DNA of 64,000 nt from Phyllobacterium pellucidum (GTDB lineage: Bacteria; Pseudomonadota; Alphaproteobacteria; Rhizobiales; Rhizobiaceae): positions 62,001 to 126,000 of the forward strand of contig NZ_JABUMX010000005.1 of NCBI RefSeq assembly GCF_013327855.1. The letters run 5' to 3'. A model generated the notes under the pieces. That model made no database searches. It was given only the letters and a program-made list of their open reading frames with translations, and was not told the DNA's origin. The translations under genes were made by a program, and so were the position numbers. This document shows, piece by piece, positions 1 through 8,306 of this stretch (position 1 is its first letter; every line of letters begins with the position of its first letter).

Positions 1-15
1 AAAGGAAGCCGAAAC

Positions 16-336
16 ATGAAGTTAGCGCTTTTGCTGGTCTTGCTTTCAGTGTCGCCGGTCAACGCAATGAGTGCAGCCGAACTCTTGAAAGCCGATAAGG
101 GATTCGCCTCAGGCTACATTTTCGGTGCAATCGAGTATCAGATTGCCGTCGCATGCGATGACGATGTCTCGGTGCGCCGTCAGGAAATTCGCAAGTGTCT
201 TGTCGACGGCAAATTCATGTCCCAACAGCTCTATGGGACAGTCATCAGCTTCATCAAAATTCATCCTGAACAAACGAGCGCGGTGGGTGCGATCGTGCAC
301 GCGGTGGACGAAATTTGCCCCCGCTCCGGGAGATAG
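16..336 (+). CDS. Small exported Rap1a/Tai-like protein
   Basis: A 106-residue protein with an N-terminal signal peptide (hydrophobic residues about 3-15, likely cleavage after the Ala near 17). The mature part has Cys residues near 47, 61 and 101 and a C-terminal half with the pattern FMSQQLYGT...HPEQ...AVDEICP. This resembles the Rap1a/Tai family, periplasmic immunity proteins against type VI amidase effectors. The start is supported by AAGGAAG about 8 bases upstream. No amidase effector or type VI gene lies nearby, so an immunity role is only a family-based guess. The next gene begins 5 bases downstream and looks related, suggesting a small operon of duplicated exported proteins. Confidence 0.7.
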   Translation: MKLALLLVLLSVSPVNAMSAAELLKADKGFASGYIFGAIEYQIAVACDDDVSVRRQEIRKCLVDGKFMSQQLYGTVISFIKIHPEQTSAVGAIVHAVDEICPRSGR

Positions 337-341
337 CAACA

Positions 342-707
342 ATGAGAGCCACGAACGCCTATGTATTGAAATCAGCGATTGCCATCCGCCAGATCTCGTG
401 TGCATTGGCAATCTCGTGCCTCAGCGTTTCCGCCCTCGCGGAGGCGCCATCCTTCACAAAACTTCAAGCGATGTGCGGCAATGTGAAGGACCCCTTGGAC
501 CATGGATATTGTGTGGGGTTTCTGGAAGCGGTTGCGCTTCGTATTGTCCACGACAACAAGCACTGCACGATCCTTCAAGAATATATCGACCACCCCAACT
601 CAAGCCTCGCATTCCCGGATTTGATCGCAGACGTGGATCCCAAGGAATATTCGGGGAGCGCTCTCGAAGGCGTCGAAAAGTATTTCCTCAACAAAGGCTG
701 CATGTAG
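342..707 (+). CDS. Small exported Rap1a/Tai-like protein, second copy
   Basis: A 121-residue exported protein. Residues about 12-33 form a signal peptide ending in ALA-EA. The mature part carries the motif GYCVGFLEAVAL and Cys residues near 45, 55, 71 and 120, reminiscent of the Rap1a/Tai fold. ATG at 342 is preferred because GGGAG lies about 10 bases upstream; an in-frame alternative start exists at 315 inside the preceding gene. Overall similarity to the first gene is low but the layout matches (signal peptide, Cys pairs, GY-x-x-G motif). Function is not established from sequence; there is no toxin partner in view. Confidence 0.6.
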   Translation: MRATNAYVLKSAIAIRQISCALAISCLSVSALAEAPSFTKLQAMCGNVKDPLDHGYCVGFLEAVALRIVHDNKHCTILQEYIDHPNSSLAFPDLIADVDPKEYSGSALEGVEKYFLNKGCM

Positions 708-722
708 GGTATCGGTCAGGAA

Positions 723-1052
723 ATGAGCGCGAAAGCCAGGGAAACACGGCGCATTTTCTTCAGAGAGTTCTTTCGCCAGCTCGGAGTTGTTTGGCCAATC
801 CTGTCCGGAATTCTTGTGTTGATGGTAGGGTTTGGGCTCTTGATTGGCAGAATAGAAGATTGGCAGGCAATGGACACGCTCTACTTCACCTTCGTTACCG
901 GCCTGACAATAGGCTATGGTGATCTCGCGCCGACCCACGCTTCATCGCGCTTGCTGGCTGTGGGGATTGGTTTTTGTGGAATCGTCATGACTGGGCTCAT
1001 CGCGGCGGTCAGCGTGCAAGCGCTTGTAGCTGCAGCCACAGCCAGGAAGTGA
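723..1052 (+). CDS. Two-helix potassium channel subunit (ion channel family)
   Basis: A 109-residue membrane protein with the canonical K+ selectivity filter TIGYGD at residues 62-67, preceded by a pore helix (about 50-61). Flanking transmembrane helices lie at about 21-43 and 77-102. This is the KcsA-like minimal 2-TM architecture, expected to assemble as a tetramer in the inner membrane. No cytoplasmic RCK or cyclic-nucleotide domain is fused, so gating is not evident. It begins 15 bases after the preceding small exported protein and may be co-transcribed with it. Family assignment is strong because of the filter; the physiological role is unknown. Confidence 0.85.
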   Translation: MSAKARETRRIFFREFFRQLGVVWPILSGILVLMVGFGLLIGRIEDWQAMDTLYFTFVTGLTIGYGDLAPTHASSRLLAVGIGFCGIVMTGLIAAVSVQALVAAATARK

Positions 1053-1121
1053 TGACTATCGTACGCAGTGGATTTCAGTATCGCATAATTTTTAATTCAA
1101 AGCAGAGCACAGGAGAAGATC

Positions 1122-1613
1122 ATGCATTTATTCGCTTGGACTACCCTAGCAGTCGCTGTCCTCGCCGTTCCATGTGAGGCCGCCGTCACCAAATATGGTT
1201 CGGCGGCGGGCTGGGACATATATGTCGACGACACCATGGGACCTGGTTGCCTTATCATGCGGGACAATCCCGATGGTGAAACACAGGCGCAGATCGGTAT
1301 CGATGCGACCGCGGCCCCCCGCGGCTTTCTCGCGCTTTATACCAAGACACCCACAAAAATTACCGCCGGTGAAAAGCTTGATGTCGTTTTCGATGTCGAT
1401 GGTCAGAAATACACGGGCGTAGCCAAGGGACAGCAGATGCAAGGATATGACGGCGCATATGTTCCGTTCGACAACCTCGATTTCATCTACGACCTCGCCA
1501 AGAAGAAGGCACTGACGATCACCGCGAAAGGACGCAAAACCGTGGTGGTAAATCTCACCGGCACCGATGACGCGTTCAAGGCGTTGCGGGCTTGTCAGGC
1601 CGCCCAGAAATAG
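1122..1613 (+). CDS. Exported hypothetical protein
   Basis: A 163-residue protein with a clear signal peptide (hydrophobic residues 2-18, cleavage near CEA-A at 20-21). The mature protein is beta-rich in appearance, with a Cys at about 43 (GPGCLIM) and one near the C terminus (LRACQ) that could form a disulfide. Size, leader and Cys spacing recall the invasion-associated-locus-B type exported proteins common in Hyphomicrobiales, but no diagnostic motif is visible, so this is only a suggestion. AGGAGAAG lies 5-10 bases before the ATG. It converges on the antiporter gene, with a strong hairpin in between. Confidence 0.65.
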   Translation: MHLFAWTTLAVAVLAVPCEAAVTKYGSAAGWDIYVDDTMGPGCLIMRDNPDGETQAQIGIDATAAPRGFLALYTKTPTKITAGEKLDVVFDVDGQKYTGVAKGQQMQGYDGAYVPFDNLDFIYDLAKKKALTITAKGRKTVVVNLTGTDDAFKALRACQAAQK

Positions 1614-1632
1614 CCGGAAGCCTTTCTGATGC

Positions 1633-1661
1633 CCGCGACATGGGACCAACCCATGTCGCGG
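1633..1661. terminator. Perfect 12-bp stem hairpin between convergent genes
   Basis: CCGCGACATGGG, loop ACCAA, then CCCATGTCGCGG: a perfect 12-bp stem in the 60-base gap between two convergent stop codons. Position and strength suggest a bidirectional transcription terminator. No T-run follows on either strand, so it is not a textbook intrinsic terminator. Confidence 0.55.
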
Positions 1662-1673
1662 CAGCGCCCTTGG

Positions 1674-3368
1674 TCAGGCAAGCAACATCACCAGCACCAT
1701 ACCCCAGATGGTCAGCAGCGTATTCCCCACCGCATAGGTAACCGTATAGCCGAGGCCGGGGATCGTGCTCTTTGCCCGGTCGTTGATCATGCCAAGGGAA
1801 GCAGTGGTCGTTCGAGCGCCTGAGCAGCACCCCAAAAGGATGGCGGGATGGAACCGGAATACGTATTTCCCGACATACATGGCGAGGACGAGCGGGATGG
1901 TGGTCACGACAATGCCCCAGAGGAAGAGGCTGAAACCGAGCTGCTTCAACCCCGCTACAAAGCCCGGCCCGGAAGAAATTCCGACCACCGCGATGAAAAT
2001 ATTGAGGCCGACTGAATTCATGAACCAGACGGTCGATGAGGGAATGCGGCCAAACGTTGGATGTACCGAGCGCAGCCAGCCGAAGAAGAGCCCTGAAATC
2101 AACGCACCGCCTGACGTCGACAGAGTGAGCGGAACGCTGCCGATCTTGAAGACAAACGCGCCAACGAGCGCACCGATAGCGATAGCCCCGCCGATGAAGG
2201 CGACATCGGCGATGTCGGTCTGCCGGTCGGGTACTCCGAGAGCCTTGGTCGCTGCTGTGGTATCCTGGGTCCGCCCCACGATTGTGACGATATCGCCGCG
2301 GTTGATTTGGGTGTTAGGCAGGATTGGGATCGATATTGCGGTGGCGCCCCGCGTTATCTTTCGCAGAAACACACCACGTGCTGACGGCATTTTTGCGAGT
2401 TCAGCCAGGGTCTTTCCATCGACCTCCTTATTGGTCACAAATACGTCAACGCCTTCAGCCGGAACCGCCAAAAGCTGCGGATCGTCGATTTCTTCGGCGG
2501 TGTGGCCAATGACATTTACGAGGACTTCGCGGCGCCCGGCGACGGCGACGATGTCGCCCGCCTGAATCACAGTGTCGGCGGTGGCGTCCAAGAGCTTGCC
2601 GCCGCGGCGTATGCGCTCGATGAAAACCCGTTGCTCCGGAAGGAGTGCTTCGGCTTCGTGCGCCGTCTTGCCGATGATGGGTCCACCTTCGCGCACGCGG
2701 TAGGCACGCAATTCGTAGTGGTGCCAGGCCGTGCCAGCGCCCCCGATTTCCTTGTCGCCGCCGCCTTGTTCCTGCTCGTAGCGTTTGCACTCCGCTTCTA
2801 GATCGATCCCGAGCAAGGCGGGTCCGAGAAGCGCAAGCACAATAGCTGAGCCTACGGTGCCGAAGATATAAGTAACGGCATAGGCAACAGGCATTGCATC
2901 AAGCAAGGCCTTCGTCTGGTCGGGCGGCAGCGCTAGACGATTGATGGCATCGGTTGCAAGCCCCATGGAAGCCGAAATAGTTTGCGATCCCGCGTAGAGG
3001 CCGACAGCGGAGCCGACGTCATAGCCCGCGAGAATTGCGCCAAAGTAAGCAGTCACCAGACAGAACAGGCAGACAACGACAGCAAACAGAGCCTGTGGAA
3101 TCCCGTCTTTGGCGATGCCCCTGACAAATTGCGGACCAACGCCATAACCAATGGCGAACAGAAACATCAGGAAAAATGTTGCCTTCAACGGCGGCGAGAT
3201 GGTGATGCCGAGCTGTCCTATGAGGACGGCGGCAATGAGGGTGGCCGTAACCGCGCCCAGTCCAAGGCCCTTATAGGTGAAGGACCCGAAATAGTAACCG
3301 AGCGCAAGAGACAGGAAAATGGCGATTTCGGGATAGCTGCGCAGCGCACTAACGAACCAGTCTATCAT
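1674..3368 (-). CDS. aspT: Aspartate:alanine antiporter family protein
   Basis: About 564 residues, matching the AspT (AAE) family: an N-terminal membrane block (about residues 10-205), a long cytoplasmic loop with two TrkA-C/RCK-C-like domains (about 225-290 and 300-375), and a C-terminal membrane block ending in a hydrophobic tail. AspT exchanges L-aspartate for L-alanine; with intracellular decarboxylation this generates proton-motive force. GGGAGG sits 6 bases before the second of two adjacent ATGs (3371 and 3368), favouring 3368; a longer in-frame extension to 3452 lacks such support. It is divergent from the aspartate 4-decarboxylase gene, its expected metabolic partner, which strongly supports the assignment. 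Confidence 0.88.
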   Translation of the reverse strand: MIDWFVSALRSYPEIAIFLSLALGYYFGSFTYKGLGLGAVTATLIAAVLIGQLGITISPPLKATFFLMFLFAIGYGVGPQFVRGIAKDGIPQALFAVVVCLFCLVTAYFGAILAGYDVGSAVGLYAGSQTISASMGLATDAINRLALPPDQTKALLDAMPVAYAVTYIFGTVGSAIVLALLGPALLGIDLEAECKRYEQEQGGGDKEIGGAGTAWHHYELRAYRVREGGPIIGKTAHEAEALLPEQRVFIERIRRGGKLLDATADTVIQAGDIVAVAGRREVLVNVIGHTAEEIDDPQLLAVPAEGVDVFVTNKEVDGKTLAELAKMPSARGVFLRKITRGATAISIPILPNTQINRGDIVTIVGRTQDTTAATKALGVPDRQTDIADVAFIGGAIAIGALVGAFVFKIGSVPLTLSTSGGALISGLFFGWLRSVHPTFGRIPSSTVWFMNSVGLNIFIAVVGISSGPGFVAGLKQLGFSLFLWGIVVTTIPLVLAMYVGKYVFRFHPAILLGCCSGARTTTASLGMINDRAKSTIPGLGYTVTYAVGNTLLTIWGMVLVMLLA

Positions 3369-3685
3369 CATGCCCCTCCCAGAAAGCTGAAAGAAACGCC
3401 CCGCCATCCAACAATTTGGAACGGTCCATCGTTGTCGGCCAGGACAGATCAATCATGCGAGCTTTACACTGCGGAGCCCAGGGAAAAAGTAGTATCCTGT
3501 ATCATACTGTATGGTACGTGCTGCAAACCTGGAGGGTTTGCTAGTCTCAACTGTGACGACTTCAAGTAGTTTGAAGAGTTGCACTATGGCTTACCAGCTT
3601 CCCGATTCTGCTCGCCGAAGTGAAAGCCGGAATGATTTTTCCAAAACTGCCGTGGCTACTTTGTATTACCGGGGAGGAAGACCCT
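3369..3685. promoter_or_regulatory. Divergent promoter region of the aspartate-alanine pair
   Basis: Roughly 317 bases without a gene between divergent starts. It contains two overlapping 9-bp palindromes, GTATCATAC (3499-3507) and ATACTGTAT (3504-3512), and a perfect inverted repeat CTTCAA-GTAGT-TTGAAG at 3560-3576. These are plausible operator sites coordinating both genes. No dedicated regulator gene is adjacent. Promoter elements were not assigned with confidence. Confidence 0.4.
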
Positions 3686-5296
3686 ATGACAGTCATCGAT
3701 TACCGCGACTACGAGAAGATGAGCCCGTTTGAAATAAAGGACGGCTTGATCAAGCTCGCCAAACGCAGTTCACAGAAATCGGCAAAGGTGCTGCTCAATG
3801 CAGGGCGCGGCAATCCGAACTGGATTGCGACCAGGCCTCGCGAGGGGTTCTTCCTGTTCGGCCAGTTCGCCTTGTCCGAATGCCGCCGTACGATGGACAA
3901 TCCCACCGCTGGCGTTGCGGGCATGCCGCAGCAGAAGGACATCGCCGAGCGCTTCAAGGCCTGGATCGAGAAGCATGCCGATATGCCGGGCGCAGACTTC
4001 CTGGCGAAGATGGTTGAACATGCCGTCACGGCTTTCGGATTTGACGCGGACGCCTTTGTCTTCGAGCTAACGGATTCGATCATTGGCGATAATTACCCTG
4101 TGCCTGATCGCATGCTGGTCCATGCCGAACAGGTGGCGCACCGCTACCTCATGTGGGCGATGTGCGGCGACAAGGTTCCACCCGGCAAATTCGACCTTTA
4201 TGCGGTGGAAGGCGGCACTGCCGCGATGTGTTACATCTTCAAGTCATTGATCGCCAACCGCATCCTCAAGAAGGGCGATACGATCGCGCTGGGGACGCCC
4301 ATATTCACGCCTTACATCGAGATCGCGGAACTTGAAGACTATGCGTTCAAGGCCGTCCACATCAAGGCTACGCAAGAGCATCGGTTCCAATACTCGGACG
4401 AGGAGATAAAGAAGCTCGAGGATCCGAAGATAAAGGCCTTCTTCGTCGTCAACCCCGGCAACCCTACTTCGATGGCGATCGATGCGCCTACAATCAAGAA
4501 GATCGTGGATCTCGTCAAGAAGAAGCGGCCCGACTTGCTGCTGCTGACCGACGATGTCTATGGCACCTTCGTGCCGGGCTTCCGCTCATTGATCGCCGAG
4601 CTGCCGGAAAATACCATCGGCGTCTACTCGTTCTCGAAATACTTTGGTTGCACTGGCTGGCGGCTTGGCCTTATCGCCATCCATGAGAAGAACATCCTGG
4701 ACGAGATGACAAAGAAGCTGCCGCAAAAGGAACTGGAGGCCGTCGACAAGCGCTACATCTCGATCACACTCGAGCCCCGCAAGCTCAAGATGATTGACCG
4801 GATCGTCGCTGACAGTCGCGACGTCGCTCTCAATCACACCGCAGGTCTGTCCCTGCCGCAACAGGTGATGATGACCATGTTTTCGCTCAGCGAATTGATG
4901 GACACAGAAAAGCTCTACCAGAAGGCGTGCATGGATATCTGTCACAGCCGCGTCGATAGTCTTCTTGAAGGCCTGCCGCTTGATGTCCAGCCAAATCCAA
5001 ACTTTGCCTATTATTACGGCACGATCGACTTCGAATTTTGGCTGCGCAGATATGTCGGCGACGACATGGTAAAGTGGCTGAAAAAGCATGTCCATCCGCT
5101 CGACCTCGTCTATCGCCTGGCGGAAGACCATTCGATCGTGCTTCTCAATGGCGGCGGTTTCGATGCGCCGAACTGGAGCGTCCGCGTCTCCTTCGCCAAT
5201 CTTTCCGATGATGTCTATGACGATATTGGCAGAGGCGTCCGCGCTGTCGCACGTGGATACATTGATACGTTCAATGCATCGAAAAAGGGAAAGTAG
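3686..5296 (+). CDS. asdA: Bifunctional aspartate transaminase / aspartate 4-decarboxylase
   Basis: A 536-residue PLP fold-type I enzyme. It carries the N-terminal extension typical of L-aspartate beta-decarboxylase, NPGNPTS, the DDVYGTF segment, and the PLP-lysine motif SFSKYFGCTGWRLG with Lys318. The length matches the AsdA/AspD family (about 530) rather than ordinary aminotransferases (about 400). It converts L-aspartate to L-alanine and CO2 in the cytoplasm. The start is set by GGAGGAAG 7 bases upstream of ATG 3686; a longer in-frame extension to 3620 has no such signal. With the divergent AspT-type antiporter it forms the aspartate-alanine cycle. Confidence 0.92.
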   Translation: MTVIDYRDYEKMSPFEIKDGLIKLAKRSSQKSAKVLLNAGRGNPNWIATRPREGFFLFGQFALSECRRTMDNPTAGVAGMPQQKDIAERFKAWIEKHADMPGADFLAKMVEHAVTAFGFDADAFVFELTDSIIGDNYPVPDRMLVHAEQVAHRYLMWAMCGDKVPPGKFDLYAVEGGTAAMCYIFKSLIANRILKKGDTIALGTPIFTPYIEIAELEDYAFKAVHIKATQEHRFQYSDEEIKKLEDPKIKAFFVVNPGNPTSMAIDAPTIKKIVDLVKKKRPDLLLLTDDVYGTFVPGFRSLIAELPENTIGVYSFSKYFGCTGWRLGLIAIHEKNILDEMTKKLPQKELEAVDKRYISITLEPRKLKMIDRIVADSRDVALNHTAGLSLPQQVMMTMFSLSELMDTEKLYQKACMDICHSRVDSLLEGLPLDVQPNPNFAYYYGTIDFEFWLRRYVGDDMVKWLKKHVHPLDLVYRLAEDHSIVLLNGGGFDAPNWSVRVSFANLSDDVYDDIGRGVRAVARGYIDTFNASKKGK

Positions 5297-5383
5297 GCTT
5301 GGCGCGTGCAATTAGCCGGCAAACTCAATGTCGATCGTGCGAACTGACAGTCGATCGACAGAGGGCACCATTTGGAGGGCAAT

Positions 5384-5794
5384 ATGTACAGGGTTCGAGT
5401 AGCGCTTTTGGTCACGCTGTTTGCCACAGTGACCGGATATGGTGCGCAAGCGGCCACGATAGAGGATCTCCAGGGTGCCTGGGCGATGAAAGGCAGCAAA
5501 TGCGAAGAGATTTTTCGCAAGGTCGGCAGTAAAATCGAGTTCAAGGATAGGATTGCTTCAACCACAACCGGCCTCCTTTTCGCTGGCAACAAGGTTGCGG
5601 GGCCGATGGCGGTCTGTACGGTCACGAAGATTCGAAAGAAGTCGTCGCATCTTTCGGCCCAGCTATCCTGTGAGACGTCGATGATCGTTGAAAACGTTTC
5701 CGTCGGGTTCGACATTCCCAACCCGTCGGAGCTTAAGCGGTTCGATCCCTTCGGCGAGAACACATATGTAACTTACCAGAAGTGCGATTTGTAG
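5384..5794 (+). CDS. Small exported hypothetical protein
   Basis: A 136-residue protein with a signal peptide (hydrophobic residues about 6-22, likely cleavage at AQA-AT). The mature part starts with a segment suggestive of a lipocalin-like beta protein (DLQGAWAMKG) and contains four Cys residues (KCEEIF, AVCTV, LSCETS, QKCDL) that could form two disulfides. GGAGGG lies about 5 bases before ATG 5384, which is preferred over an upstream in-frame TTG. No family function was recognised. It stands alone between the aspartate decarboxylase and the MarR-acetyltransferase gene. Confidence 0.65.
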   Translation: MYRVRVALLVTLFATVTGYGAQAATIEDLQGAWAMKGSKCEEIFRKVGSKIEFKDRIASTTTGLLFAGNKVAGPMAVCTVTKIRKKSSHLSAQLSCETSMIVENVSVGFDIPNPSELKRFDPFGENTYVTYQKCDL

Positions 5795-5829
5795 CGGCAT
5801 CAGGCGGCATGTATTGACAGGACTAATTG

Positions 5830-5845
5830 TCTGACCTAAGTCAGA
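5830..5845. promoter_or_regulatory. Palindromic operator upstream of the MarR-acetyltransferase gene
   Basis: TCTGAC-CTAA-GTCAGA, a perfect 6-4-6 inverted repeat ending 3 bases before the ATG. It lies just downstream of a consensus-like -35 box TTGACA at 5814-5819. The position fits autorepression by the adjacent MarR-type protein. This is inferred, not shown. Confidence 0.55.
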
Positions 5846-5848
5846 TAA

Positions 5849-6724
5849 ATGCCTTACGACCCAGTTTTTCGCGTCCGTCGCTTCAACCGTGCTGTCACCG
5901 CCGAAGTCGGAGCTCTCGATACCTCGTTCCTCGGACGTGGCCGTCCGCTTGGCGCGGCACGCGTGCTTAATTTGATCGGCCAAGGGCAATCGGATGTTGC
6001 GGCTATCCGTGATGATCTCGATCTCGACTCGGGTCTCATGAGCCGTCTGCTGCGCAGCCTTGAAGAGGAAGGTCTCATTGAGACTGTATCCAATCCGCAG
6101 GATGCGCGTCGGCGCATCGCCAGGTTGACCGAAACCGGCCGCTGCGAGTTTCAGGCATACGAAGCGCTTTCCAATGCGCAGGCGACAGCATTTCTGGCGC
6201 GCCATTCCCAGCCGGAAGAACTTCTACGCGCCATGGATATTGTTGCTTCCGCGCTGAGGCGCAGCCACATCGCGGTCGAGGAGAAAGATCCGCGAAACGC
6301 GGACGCCATCTATTGTCTCGGCGAATACTACGCCGAGCTTGGGCGCCGTTTCGAGAAGGGTTTCGACGTGTCGCTGTCGCGTGATCCGGACGCCGGGGAT
6401 ATGATCCGCCCGCGCGGCGTATTCCTGGTAGCCACATCGGATTCTCTGCCGATAGGCTGTGTCGGGTTGAAGGGCAGTGGCGGCGACGTGGCGGAGATCA
6501 AAAGGCTTTGGGTCGCGCCATCAGCACGGGGACTTGGGCTGGCAAAACGGCTTATGGCTGCCGCCGAAAATTGCGCCTGTGAACTATCCATAGAGGTCCT
6601 GCGTCTGGATACGAATAGTGCGCTGACCGAAGCACAGCAGCTTTATCGCAGAACCGGTTGGACTGAGATCTCACGTTTCAATGACGACCCCTACCCTGAC
6701 ACGTTCTTCGAGAAGCGCCTCTAA
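5849..6724 (+). CDS. MarR-family winged-helix / GNAT acetyltransferase fusion protein
   Basis: A 291-residue two-domain protein. Residues about 10-140 form a MarR-type winged helix, with recognition region LDSGLMSRLLRSLEEEGLI and a wing containing the Asp-Ala-Arg-Arg element. Residues about 150-291 form a GNAT acetyltransferase with the acetyl-CoA loop ARGLGLAKRL in the beta4-alpha3 region. Such fusions occur in many bacteria; the acetylated substrate is unknown. No Shine-Dalgarno is visible before the ATG, and a palindrome ends 3 bases upstream, so the transcript may be leaderless or nearly so. It likely represses itself through that palindrome. Confidence 0.85.
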   Translation: MPYDPVFRVRRFNRAVTAEVGALDTSFLGRGRPLGAARVLNLIGQGQSDVAAIRDDLDLDSGLMSRLLRSLEEEGLIETVSNPQDARRRIARLTETGRCEFQAYEALSNAQATAFLARHSQPEELLRAMDIVASALRRSHIAVEEKDPRNADAIYCLGEYYAELGRRFEKGFDVSLSRDPDAGDMIRPRGVFLVATSDSLPIGCVGLKGSGGDVAEIKRLWVAPSARGLGLAKRLMAAAENCACELSIEVLRLDTNSALTEAQQLYRRTGWTEISRFNDDPYPDTFFEKRL

Positions 6725-7148
6725 AGCGGCGGCGGCCCAGACCGTCGTTGGTCGATCGTGCGTGGTTTGATCCCGACTACCCATTATACGGCCAGCCATA
6801 CCCTCCTGATTAATGGATGAGCGAACCTATGCTTTGGTATCGCTGCCCAATGCTGCAGTGCCATCAGCTTTACCAGCGCGCGTAACATATGCCCTCGCAC
6901 GCCGAATGGTGCGGTCGAAGGTAACCCCATTTCTGATGCCGCCAAAGGCCGCTCAAAACGCCGGTTTGGCGGCGTTATCGCCCGTTTCCGCTGCGTCGGT
7001 TCGCCCGTCCGCCTTGGTAGCCGGACCTATACGACCGTATGGCCCCCTCTGTCCCTGACCCCAATTGTCCGCAAGCAGGCCGCGAAATAACGTCAACCAT
7101 GCCGTGCACAAGACGGCGGTCAGCAGGCGAAGAAACAGGAGAACCGAT
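6725..7148. other. 424-base gap without a convincing gene
   Basis: Short open frames exist on both strands (for example about 81 codons at 6813-7058), but they have Pro/Ala-rich, low-information translations and no credible ribosome-binding site. A stretch near 6755-6814 reads as a Pro/Tyr-rich tail ending in a stop and may be a decayed fragment. Nothing else was recognised apart from the ribosome-binding site of the next gene. Confidence 0.4.
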
Positions 7149-8066
7149 ATGAACTTACAGACCTCACACCCCGCCGTTAAACCTGCGCCCGACGAGCTGG
7201 TCCCGTCGCGCTACGCGTTGAAGATCGGCGAGATTGACGTAATGGTTGTAAGCGATGGTGTACTGCCGTTGCCAGGCAAGATGTTGGGCCACAACGCCGA
7301 TGCTGCCGACCGGGCGGCTTGGCTCAGCTACAATTTCCTGCCGACGGATAAGCTCGACTGGGGGCTGAACGTGGTCGTGGTGCGTAGTGGCGGCAAGACC
7401 ATCCTCGTCGACGCCGGGCTGGGGGACGACCCCAACTTGAACTTGCCGCGGGCCGGGCAGCTGGCCCATCGGCTGCAGGCCGCCGGCATCGAGCTTGCGT
7501 CGGTGACCGACGTGATCCTGACACACATGCACATGGACCACATTGGCATGTTTCTTGTCGACGGGGTGAAGGAGCAGTTGCGTAAGGACCTGCGGATCCA
7601 CGTGGCGGAAGCCGAAGTCAAGTTCTGGACACACCCGGATTTTTCCCACGTCTCCATGCCTGAGGGGTTTCCGGACGCGCTTCGTGCGGCGGCCAAGCGG
7701 TTCGCTGAAGAGTACAAGAGCAATCTGCAGACATTCAAGGAGGAGTACGAGGTTGCGCCCGGTGTGGTCGCCACCCGCACCGGCGGTCATACACCTGGGC
7801 ACAGCGTGGTGCGCCTCGCGTCCGGCAACGACCGGTTGATGTTCGCCGGCGACGCCGTGTTCGCGGTGGGCTTCGAGCATCCCGACTGGTTCAACGGCTT
7901 CGAACACGACCCCGAAGAAGCGGCCCGCGTCCGCGTTCGTCTTTTGAAGGAGCTGGCAGCGACCGGCGAGCTGCTGGTAGCAACGCACCTGCCGTTCCCA
8001 TCCATCGGCCATGTGGCGGTCGAAGGTGACGCCTTTCGCTGGGTGCCGATCTTCTGGGATTACTGA
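7149..8066 (+). CDS. MBL-fold metallo-hydrolase
   Basis: A 305-residue metallo-beta-lactamase-fold protein with a complete di-metal site: THMHMDH at 125-131, GGHTPGHS at 212-219 (third His), the bridging Asp in AGDAVF (about 235), and a C-terminal His in THLPF. This arrangement matches the lactonase/methyl-parathion-hydrolase branch of the superfamily. The substrate cannot be read from sequence; a lactone or phosphotriester is possible. No signal peptide was seen, so it is probably cytoplasmic. CAGGAGAA lies 6 bases before ATG 7149, favouring that start over a 28-residue in-frame extension. It stands alone. Confidence 0.85.
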   Translation: MNLQTSHPAVKPAPDELVPSRYALKIGEIDVMVVSDGVLPLPGKMLGHNADAADRAAWLSYNFLPTDKLDWGLNVVVVRSGGKTILVDAGLGDDPNLNLPRAGQLAHRLQAAGIELASVTDVILTHMHMDHIGMFLVDGVKEQLRKDLRIHVAEAEVKFWTHPDFSHVSMPEGFPDALRAAAKRFAEEYKSNLQTFKEEYEVAPGVVATRTGGHTPGHSVVRLASGNDRLMFAGDAVFAVGFEHPDWFNGFEHDPEEAARVRVRLLKELAATGELLVATHLPFPSIGHVAVEGDAFRWVPIFWDY

Positions 8067-8306
8067 CCGGACCGGGGCGTGAACCGCTACGTCGCGTGGT
8101 CCACGCCCTGGCTCAGTCTGCATTGCTACAGTCGTCCGTACCGACGTGCCCGCGTCACGGGCTGCTTTGAGCATGAGATCGATAATTGATGGCTTAGTGA
8201 AAGAATCGGCCAAGGACCACGGAGAACCCCATCCGCTCATTGGTCCCTGATGAATAAATTGGCGTGCCCGCGTGTTTAGTTTCAATCGCCTTGTTCGAGG
8301 AGGGCA

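Noticed and set aside
6813-7058. 81-codon open frame in the gap before the MBL-fold gene
   Set aside because: No ribosome-binding site, low-information Pro/Ala/Ser translation, no family resemblance.
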